Shown here in pieces: positions 1-5,835 of a DNA stretch of 5,835 nucleotides. The notes beneath the pieces are model-generated. The model saw nothing but the letters and a program-made list of their open reading frames with translations, had not been told where the DNA came from and made no database searches. How positions within the stretch are numbered: the first letter of the stretch is position 1; every line of letters starts with the position of its first letter. A program made the translations under genes and the position numbers. The stretch is from Deltaproteobacteria bacterium (lineage in GTDB: Bacteria > Desulfobacterota > DSM-4660 > Desulfatiglandales > Desulfatiglandaceae), in contig JAFDJF010000438.1 of assembly GCA_019307645.1 (NCBI GenBank), forward strand, positions 1 through 5,835, given 5' to 3'.

Positions 1-581
1 GAGAGGGAGCGCCCGCAGGGGACCGTGGCGTCCATGACAGCGCTGTTGTTTCCGGAGGCGAGGAGCATGGTGCAGGACATGGCGCCCATGACAGCGGGAA
101 AAAGATGGAGGACCTTCTTTACCGTACCATCAACTTTTCCCTTCTGGTTATCATTCTTTTTGTTGTGGTAAAAAAGACCTCAATCAAAGATTTTTTTGCC
201 AATCGCAGGGAAGAAATTAAGAACAATTTTGAGGAATTGAACAGGGAAAAAGAGCTAGCTGAAAAACGCTATCAGGAGCTGGAGCAAAAACTAAAGGAAT
301 TTGAGTCAAGCAAAAAGGAAATCATAGAGCAATATACGGCAGAGGGCGAGGTTGAAAAAGGGAAGATCATCGCTGAAGCCGAGCAACGGGCTGAACAGAT
401 CCTGGAGCAGGCCGAGTTGACCATTCAACGTGAGATTCAGGTTGCAGGGGACAGGTTGAAACAGGAGGTCCTGGACAATGCGGCATTGAAGGCCCAGGAG
501 ATACTGACTAAAGAAATGAAAGAAAGTGATCAGGATCACTTGGTTGATGAATTTATAAAAAGCGTGGAGAAACTACATTGA
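1..581 (+). CDS. atpF: ATP synthase F0 subunit b, 5'-truncated by the window edge
   Basis: This is the peripheral-stalk b subunit, which anchors in the membrane and, with delta, holds alpha3beta3 against rotation. The first ATG in frame is at 105, but the frame is open back to the window edge (first full codon at 3). Those 34 upstream codons give a Gly/His-rich stretch ending GGEEHGAGHGAHDSGKK, which resembles the linker between signal-like N-terminus and membrane helix in many Desulfobacterota b subunits. I therefore treat 105 as internal and the true start as lying before base 1. After the linker comes LLYRTINF, then one hydrophobic helix (about bases 126-170), then a long Lys/Glu-rich coiled coil to the C-terminus (KSVEKLH). 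The stop TGA at 579-581 overlaps the atpH start. ATG 105 has only a weak ribosome site (GGGA at 96-99). In this group a second b-type gene (b') often lies just upstream, but that is outside the view. Confidence 0.93.
   Translation, partial: EGAPAGDRGVHDSAVVSGGEEHGAGHGAHDSGKKMEDLLYRTINFSLLVIILFVVVKKTSIKDFFANRREEIKNNFEELNREKELAEKRYQELEQKLKEFESSKKEIIEQYTAEGEVEKGKIIAEAEQRAEQILEQAELTIQREIQVAGDRLKQEVLDNAALKAQEILTKEMKESDQDHLVDEFIKSVEKLH
32..96 (+). repeat. 11-bp direct repeat inside the atpF His/Gly linker
   Basis: The 11-mer CCATGACAGCG occurs at 32-42 and again at 86-96, offset by 54 bp (18 codons), so both copies are read in the same frame as His-Asp-Ser-Ala/Gly. The sequence between and after the copies does not match, so this is not a clean tandem duplication. 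It probably reflects turnover in a low-constraint linker. Confidence 0.6.
566..581 (+). promoter_or_regulatory. Ribosome site and coupled TTG start of atpH
   Basis: GGAG at 566-569 lies eight bases before TTG 578. The start overlaps the atpF stop as TTGA, the non-ATG version of the common ATGA overlap. This decides the start over ATG 593. Confidence 0.65.
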
Positions 582-1129
582 TCGATTCGAAGATGTCTAG
601 GCGATACGCCAGGGCTTTACTTAGCCTGGGACAGGAAGAGGGGCAATACGCGGAGTATGGGCAGAACCTTCAGGAGTTCGCCGATTTCTGCTCTGCGAAC
701 GATGAATTTTTCCGAGTTGTTTCCAACCAGATATTTGCTATTGATGACCGGAAAAAGATCGTTGAAACAGTTTTGGAAAAGAGTTCCTTTTCCCATATGG
801 TAAAAAACTTTTTAAGGCTCCTTCTGGATAAAAACAGGATTGGGCTCATTAAAGATATTACAGATCACTACTCAAAGCTCACCGACGAGATCTCAAACAT
901 AACCCGAGCAGAGGTTATTACGGCAAGACCTCTGAAAGAGGATGCCGTGGACAGACTGGTGCAGGCCTTGAAGGCGCTTACTTCCAAAGATGTCGAGATA
1001 GAAGTATCGGAAGATGCGTCCATCATGGGCGGGCTTATAGTAAAGGCAGGTGGTCTGGTATTGGATGGCAGTGTTAAGACCCAACTGGAAGGGTTAAGAG
1101 AATCATTAAAAAGGGGTGAATATAACTAA
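578..1129 (+). CDS. atpH: ATP synthase F1 subunit delta
   Basis: Delta (OSCP equivalent) sits on top of the F1 head and links it to the b stalk. The protein has 183 residues, a normal length. The N-terminal helical domain starts with [12 protein letters not shown], and the C-terminal part carries the usual EVITARPL and [25 protein letters not shown] stretches, here seen as separate blocks within about residues 111-175. The start chosen is TTG at 578: GGAG at 566-569 is well spaced, and the TTGA overlap couples it to the atpF stop. The alternative ATG at 593 (residue 6) has a poorer ribosome site and would remove five residues. The stop TAA at 1127-1129 shares its last base with the atpA start, so translational coupling is likely on both sides. 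Confidence 0.96.
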   Translation: MIDSKMSRRYARALLSLGQEEGQYAEYGQNLQEFADFCSANDEFFRVVSNQIFAIDDRKKIVETVLEKSSFSHMVKNFLRLLLDKNRIGLIKDITDHYSKLTDEISNITRAEVITARPLKEDAVDRLVQALKALTSKDVEIEVSEDASIMGGLIVKAGGLVLDGSVKTQLEGLRESLKRGEYN

Positions 1130-2643
1130 TGGAAATCAAAGCATCAGAGATAAGTCAAGTAATTCGCGACCAGATTAAGGATTACGAAAAGAAGGTGGAG
1201 GTGAGTGAGACGGGAACCGTGTTATCCGTTGGTGACGGTATCGCTCGTGTCTATGGAATAGAGAAGGCCATGGCAATGGAGATGGTCGAGTTTCCGGGTG
1301 GTATCACTGGTCTTTGTCTTAACCTTGAAGAAGACAATGTGGGTGTCGCTATTATGGGTGATGACACGCACATCAAAGAGGGTGATACGGTTAAAAGAAC
1401 CGGTCAGATCGCCCAGGTCCCCGTAGGCGAGGCGCTCCTTGGACGTGTTATCGATGCTGTCGGCAATCCTATTGACGGAAAAGGCCCCCTTGATGCCAAG
1501 GAGTTTTCCCGTCTTGAGGTGGTCGCTCCCGGTGTTATTGCCCGGCAGTCCGTTCATGAGCCCATGTGCACCGGCAGCAAGGCCGTGGATGCCATGACGC
1601 CCATTGGTCGAGGCCAGCGGGAACTCATTATCGGTGACAGGCAGATAGGCAAGACCGCCCTGTGTGTGGATGCCATCATTAACCAGAAGGATACGGACAT
1701 CTACTGTATCTATGTTGCAACGGGCCAGAAAAAATCCACCGTAGCCCAGGTCGTTAATGTGCTGGAGCAACATGGCGCCATGGAATATACCACTGTTGTT
1801 GCGGCCTGCGCCAGTGACCCGGCTACCCAGCAGTTTATTTCTCCTTATACCGGGTGTGCTATCGGTGAATATTATCGTGACCAGGGAAAACATGCCCTGA
1901 TTATCTATGATGACCTTTCAAAGCAGGCGACCGCATACAGGCAGGTTTCACTGCTCCTCAGACGTCCGCCCGGACGTGAAGCATTCCCCGGCGATATTTT
2001 CTATAACCACTCCCGACTTCTGGAACGTGCAGCGAAGCTGAACGATGAGCTGGGCGCCGGATCTCTTACAGCCTTACCGATCATTGAAACACAGGCGGGT
2101 GACGTTTCTGCATATATCCCTACTAATGTTATTTCAATTACAGACGGTCAGGTCTATCTGGAGCCTGCCCTTTTCTTCTCCGGCATCCGTCCGGCCATCA
2201 ATGTCGGCCTTTCGGTTTCCCGCGTTGGTGGAGCCGCCCAGACCAAGGCCATGAAGAAGGTCGCCGGAACACTTCGTCTGGAGATGGCCCAGTTCAGGGA
2301 ACTTGAGGCATTCGCTGCCTTTGGGAGTGACCTGGATGCAGCCACATTGGCCCAGATCAACAGGGGCCGGAGATTGGTTGAAATCTTGAAACAACCTCAG
2401 TATCAGCCCATGTCGTCCGAAAAAGAGGTCGCTATTCTGTTTGCAGGCGCAAACGGGTACCTGGATGAATGGCCGGAAGATTCAATGTTAGACTATGAAA
2501 AGCAGATGCTGGAGTTTTTGGATAGCAAGCACTCAGATGTCCTGAATGCGATAAAAAATGATGAGGATATCAGCGATGATACGGATAAGAATCTGAAGGC
2601 AGCCCTTGATGAATTTAAGGGAATATTTCAGCCCGCCGCTTAA
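1129..2643 (+). CDS. atpA: ATP synthase F1 subunit alpha
   Basis: Alpha alternates with beta in the F1 hexamer, binds nucleotide at non-catalytic sites and supplies an arginine finger to the catalytic sites. The protein has 504 residues, close to the family norm. Order: N-terminal beta-barrel (about 1-95, with [13 protein letters not shown] near the front), nucleotide-binding domain, then a C-terminal helical domain. The P-loop GDRQIGKT is at residues 169-176, the same numbering as in E. coli. The Walker B strand LIIYDD ends at Asp261-Asp262. The arginine finger in SVSRVGG is Arg365, equivalent to E. coli Arg376. The [12 protein letters not shown] and [17 protein letters not shown] motifs are intact. 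The ATG at 1129 overlaps the atpH TAA by one base, and AAAAGGGGTG (about 1109-1118) serves as ribosome site. A 31-base A/T-rich gap follows before atpG. Nothing is missing. Confidence 0.99.
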   Translation: MEIKASEISQVIRDQIKDYEKKVEVSETGTVLSVGDGIARVYGIEKAMAMEMVEFPGGITGLCLNLEEDNVGVAIMGDDTHIKEGDTVKRTGQIAQVPVGEALLGRVIDAVGNPIDGKGPLDAKEFSRLEVVAPGVIARQSVHEPMCTGSKAVDAMTPIGRGQRELIIGDRQIGKTALCVDAIINQKDTDIYCIYVATGQKKSTVAQVVNVLEQHGAMEYTTVVAACASDPATQQFISPYTGCAIGEYYRDQGKHALIIYDDLSKQATAYRQVSLLLRRPPGREAFPGDIFYNHSRLLERAAKLNDELGAGSLTALPIIETQAGDVSAYIPTNVISITDGQVYLEPALFFSGIRPAINVGLSVSRVGGAAQTKAMKKVAGTLRLEMAQFRELEAFAAFGSDLDAATLAQINRGRRLVEILKQPQYQPMSSEKEVAILFAGANGYLDEWPEDSMLDYEKQMLEFLDSKHSDVLNAIKNDEDISDDTDKNLKAALDEFKGIFQPAA

Positions 2644-2674
2644 TATATAACCTTTTGAAAAGAGATAGGAATCA

Positions 2675-3496
2675 ATGACAACCTTAAATGATATCAAGCG
2701 GCAGATAGGCGCAGTAAAAAAGACAAAACAGATTACCAAGGCCATGAACATGGTTGCGGCATCCAAGCTTCGTGGCGCTCAGGGGAAGATGGAAAACTTT
2801 GCGCCTTATGCCTCAAAGTTTGCCGAGGTCCTGGGCAAGCTGGCTAGTGGAATAGAAGCAGATATTCACCCCCTGCTGGTTGTAAAAGAACAGGTATCCA
2901 CGGTCGAATTGCTCCATTTTTCAGCGGACAAGGGTCTTTGCGGCAGCTTTAATTCCAACTTGATTGCAAAGGCTGACAAATGGGTGAAAGAGCAGAAAAC
3001 CAATAATATAGACAGCAGCTTAACCACTGTGGGAAAGAAAGGCAGAGATTACTTCAGGAAGAGAGATTTTAACGTGATTGCCAGCCATGTTGATGTATAC
3101 GGAGACATAGATATTTCTTTTATCAATCAGCTGACAAAGGGCTTTATCGATCGGTACCTGGCGGATGAGGTAGATGAAGTTTATATGCTGTATTCACGTT
3201 TCGTAGGTATGGCCAAACAGGAGCCCACACTGATTAAGTTGTTACCCATTGAACCACCAAAAGCTGCTGAGGAAACGAGTGAAGGAGGGGCTTTAGATTA
3301 CCTGTGTGAGCCTGATCCCGGGGAGCTCCTGATCGAGTTGCTGCCCAAACATATTAGTGTCCAGATTCTGAATGCGTTTTTACAGAATGAGACCAGTGAG
3401 CACGCTGCCCGCATGGCCGCAATGGACAACGCTTCAAAGAACTGTACGGAACTAATGGATATCGTGGGTGGTGCTGAGGCCTTGAAAAAGGCATAA
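2675..3496 (+). CDS. atpG: ATP synthase F1 subunit gamma, with an apparent 20-residue internal deletion near the C-terminus
   Basis: Gamma is the rotor shaft: its N- and C-terminal helices form a coiled coil inside alpha3beta3, and its globular part docks on the c-ring with epsilon. The N-terminal helix (IKRQIGAVKKTKQITKAMN, about residues 6-24, then MVAASKLR) is normal. So is ADKGLCGSFNSN at 84-95 and the DYLCEPDP region followed by the EHAARMAAMDNASKN motif. After Cys257 the reading goes directly to TELMDIVGGAEALKKA (258-273). Typical gammas have about 20 further residues between these blocks, including the conserved N-K/R-x-R-Q-A-x-I-T. At 273 residues the protein is short by that amount against the roughly 290 usual in this group. 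The frame is kept and there is no internal stop. The start ATG 2675 follows a modest site (AGGA 2667-2670). Identity as gamma is certain; full function is not. The gap could be a true variant or a sequence collapse. Confidence 0.97.
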   Translation: MTTLNDIKRQIGAVKKTKQITKAMNMVAASKLRGAQGKMENFAPYASKFAEVLGKLASGIEADIHPLLVVKEQVSTVELLHFSADKGLCGSFNSNLIAKADKWVKEQKTNNIDSSLTTVGKKGRDYFRKRDFNVIASHVDVYGDIDISFINQLTKGFIDRYLADEVDEVYMLYSRFVGMAKQEPTLIKLLPIEPPKAAEETSEGGALDYLCEPDPGELLIELLPKHISVQILNAFLQNETSEHAARMAAMDNASKNCTELMDIVGGAEALKKA

Positions 3497-3510
3497 TGGT
3501 TTTAAATATG

Positions 3511-4939
<1,429 letters not shown>

Positions 4940-4952
4940 AGGTGATTGATTC

Positions 4953-5363
4953 ATGGCAAAACTACATTTAGAAGTTGTTACACCTGCAAAGATAACCGTG
5001 AGCCAGGATGTGGATATGGTTGTTGCGCCCGGCACCCTTGGAGAGTTTGGCATTCTGGAAGGGCATGTTTCGTTCCTTTCGGGTATTGTGCCAGGGGAGC
5101 TTCGATATACTGTGGACGATAAAACCGAATATCTGGCTGTGACCAGTGGTTTTGCCGAGGTCTCTGATGACAATGTCTCCATCCTTGTGGATGCAGCTGA
5201 AACGGCTCAGGACATTGATATTGAGCGGGTCAAGCAGGCTTTGGAAAGGGCAAATAAGAGACTTGAAAAGGCTCGCAGTGCCGAGGATATCGATTTCATA
5301 AGGGCGGAGGCCGCCTTAAAAAGGGCGGTAATGCGTCTAAAGGTTGCACAGAAATCAGGTTAA
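4953..5363 (+). CDS. atpC: ATP synthase F1 subunit epsilon
   Basis: Epsilon binds the foot of gamma on the c-ring and, through a mobile C-terminal helical hairpin, can inhibit ATP hydrolysis. The protein has 136 residues, full length. The N-terminal beta-sandwich (about 1-85) contains GTLGEFGILEGH and ELRYTV; the C-terminal hairpin (about 87-136) ends with ALKRAVMRLKVAQKSG. The first C-terminal helix carries I88-D89-I-E-R92-V93, close to the I(L)DxxRA ATP-binding motif known from Bacillus PS3 epsilon. Glu83 and Arg99, also part of that site as I recall it, are present at the same numbers. This suggests, without proving, that ATP may hold the hairpin down. The ribosome site AGAGGTGA (4938-4945) overlaps the atpD stop TAG, so the two are probably coupled. 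This is the last gene before the terminator. Confidence 0.98.
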   Translation: MAKLHLEVVTPAKITVSQDVDMVVAPGTLGEFGILEGHVSFLSGIVPGELRYTVDDKTEYLAVTSGFAEVSDDNVSILVDAAETAQDIDIERVKQALERANKRLEKARSAEDIDFIRAEAALKRAVMRLKVAQKSG

Positions 5364-5385
5364 ACAAACATCTTGAACATTGAAT

Positions 5386-5418
5386 AAAAGGCAAGTGCCT
5401 TTGGCGCTTGCCTTTTTT
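5386..5418 (+). terminator. Rho-independent terminator of the atp operon
   Basis: The left arm AAAAGGCAAGTGCC (5386-5399), a TTT loop (5400-5402) and the right arm GGCGCTTGCCTTTT (5403-5416) give a 14-bp stem with one G-U wobble. The T-run at 5413-5418 ends it. It begins 22 bases after the atpC stop. The left arm also begins with four A, so weak termination from the opposite strand is possible. Confidence 0.93.
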
Positions 5419-5419
5419 A

Positions 5420-5448
5420 TTGACCTTTGCAGGACAAGTGAATATTAT
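5420..5448 (+). promoter_or_regulatory. Sigma70-type promoter for the zapB-like gene
   Basis: The -35 box TTGACC (5420-5425) and the -10 box TATTAT (5443-5448) are separated by exactly 17 bp. Each box differs from consensus by one base. Transcription would start near 5455. The -35 begins one base after the last terminator T, so the downstream gene seems to have its own promoter insulated from the atp operon. Confidence 0.7.
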
Positions 5449-5522
5449 TAACTTTTATGAAGAACTCAGATCAAGAGGTTTCATGATTGAATGAATGGCA
5501 ACAATTAGATCTGTGTTTTTGT

Positions 5523-5540
5523 GAGGACAGAAATGCCATG
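5523..5540 (+). promoter_or_regulatory. Ribosome site deciding the zapB-like start
   Basis: GAGGA at 5523-5527 lies ten bases before ATG 5538. The competing site AGAGG at 5474-5478 would serve TTG 5487, eight bases on. The choice rests on codon strength and on the non-coiled character of the extra N-terminal residues. Confidence 0.5.
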
Positions 5541-5774
5541 AATGAAACAGGTGATGTGGATCAGTTTCAACTGCTTGAAGAGAAGATAGATTCTCTTATT
5601 GCGTTGATCACCGACTTAAGGAAAGAAAAAGAGCTTCTTGCCGAACAAGTTCAGATTCAAGAGATGGAGCTAGCTGATTTAACTGCACAAGTTGGCAACC
5701 TGAATACAAGCAGGGACGGGGTTAAGCAGAGGATTGTCGCCCTTTTGGAAAAAATTAATCAGATTGACGTATAA
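5538..5774 (+). CDS. zapB: ZapB-like small coiled-coil protein (putative cell division factor)
   Basis: From ATG 5538 this encodes 78 residues, nearly all heptad-like coiled coil: QFQLLEEKIDSLIALITDL, then Lys/Glu/Gln-rich turns, ending VKQRIVALLEKINQIDV. It has no membrane segment and no cysteine. The pattern matches the small proteins annotated as ZapB in Desulfobacterota, where a zapA-type gene often follows. ZapB partners ZapA to tie the FtsZ ring, but similarity to E. coli ZapB is limited to a short coiled coil, so the role is inferred. The same frame extends up to TTG 5487 (95 residues, with RBS-like AGAGG at 5474-5478). I prefer ATG 5538 because GAGGA at 5523-5527 is well placed, the extra 17 residues are not coiled-coil in character, and 78 residues fits the family. 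It is probably transcribed from the promoter at 5420-5448. Confidence 0.78.
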   Translation: MNETGDVDQFQLLEEKIDSLIALITDLRKEKELLAEQVQIQEMELADLTAQVGNLNTSRDGVKQRIVALLEKINQIDV

Positions 5775-5788
5775 CAGATTTCTTTAAA

Positions 5789-5825
5789 GGGTAACGAACC
5801 GTTATTATTTGAAAAAACGTTATCC
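5789..5825. repeat. Inverted repeat with alternative pairing at the 3' edge
   Basis: GGGTAACG (5789-5796) can pair with CGTTATCC (5818-5825) across a 21-base loop, with one G-T wobble. Its GTAACG part can instead pair with the nearer CGTTAT (5800-5805) around an AAC loop. Neither stem is followed by a T-run, so it is not an evident terminator. The segment after the zapB-like stop shows no supported gene. A TTG at 5809 opens nine codons (MKKRYPERF) to the window edge but lacks a well-placed ribosome site. Confidence 0.4.
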
Positions 5826-5835
5826 GGAAAGATTC

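Noticed and set aside
34..172. Open frame starting ATG 34 in a second + frame
   Set aside because: About 46 codons in the wrong frame over the atpF linker and membrane helix; the atpF frame explains the sequence better.
1222..1893. 223-codon open frame on the minus strand opposite atpA
   Set aside because: It lies wholly inside the highly conserved atpA coding region, has no recognisable domain, and the opposite strand shows clear family motifs. It is a shadow of codon structure.
2644..2674. A/T-rich gap between atpA and atpG as a possible internal promoter or processing site
   Set aside because: It has a TATATAA-like run but no matching -35 element, and the small CTTTT/AAAAG match has no usable loop.
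5457..5494. Tiny leader peptides upstream of the zapB-like gene (nine codons from ATG 5457, then ATG 5483 overlapping its stop as ATGA)
   Set aside because: The first has no room for a ribosome site after the predicted transcription start, and the second is three codons long. No run of a regulatory amino acid and no attenuator hairpin is visible.

Overview
The window is the distal part of a bacterial F-type ATP synthase operon, with all genes on the + strand. It runs atpF (b, 5' end cut by the window edge), atpH (delta), atpA (alpha), atpG (gamma), atpD (beta) and atpC (epsilon). A strong intrinsic terminator closes the operon. A new sigma70-type promoter then drives a small coiled-coil gene of the ZapB type. 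The b-subunit style (a Gly/His-rich stretch before a single membrane helix), the protein sequences and the ZapB-like neighbour suggest a Desulfobacterota organism (former Deltaproteobacteria, sulfate-reducer-like). This placement comes from recalled family resemblance, not from a search.

Layout: 1-581 atpF; 578-1129 atpH (TTG start, 4-base overlap with atpF); 1129-2643 atpA (1-base overlap with atpH); 2675-3496 atpG; 3530-4939 atpD behind a consensus Shine-Dalgarno; 4953-5363 atpC; 5386-5418 terminator; 5420-5448 promoter; 5538-5774 zapB-like gene; 5775-5835 non-coding or the start of something unseen. The c and a subunits (atpE, atpB) are not in the window. The operon promoter and the 5' end of atpF lie upstream of it.

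The six products build the F1 head (alpha3 beta3 gamma epsilon) plus the peripheral stalk (b, delta). Alpha and beta keep every nucleotide-binding and catalytic residue that was checked. The exception in this otherwise ordinary operon is gamma. Its C-terminal helix lacks, in frame, about 20 residues that are among the most conserved in the family: the segment carrying the N-K/R-x-R-Q-A-x-I-T signature that contacts the beta catch loop. Both flanks are normal and in frame, so this is either a real shortened rotor shaft or a collapsed 60-bp segment in the sequence. It is the observation most worth following up. I see no defence system, mobile element, CRISPR array or RNA gene, and no wholly new system.
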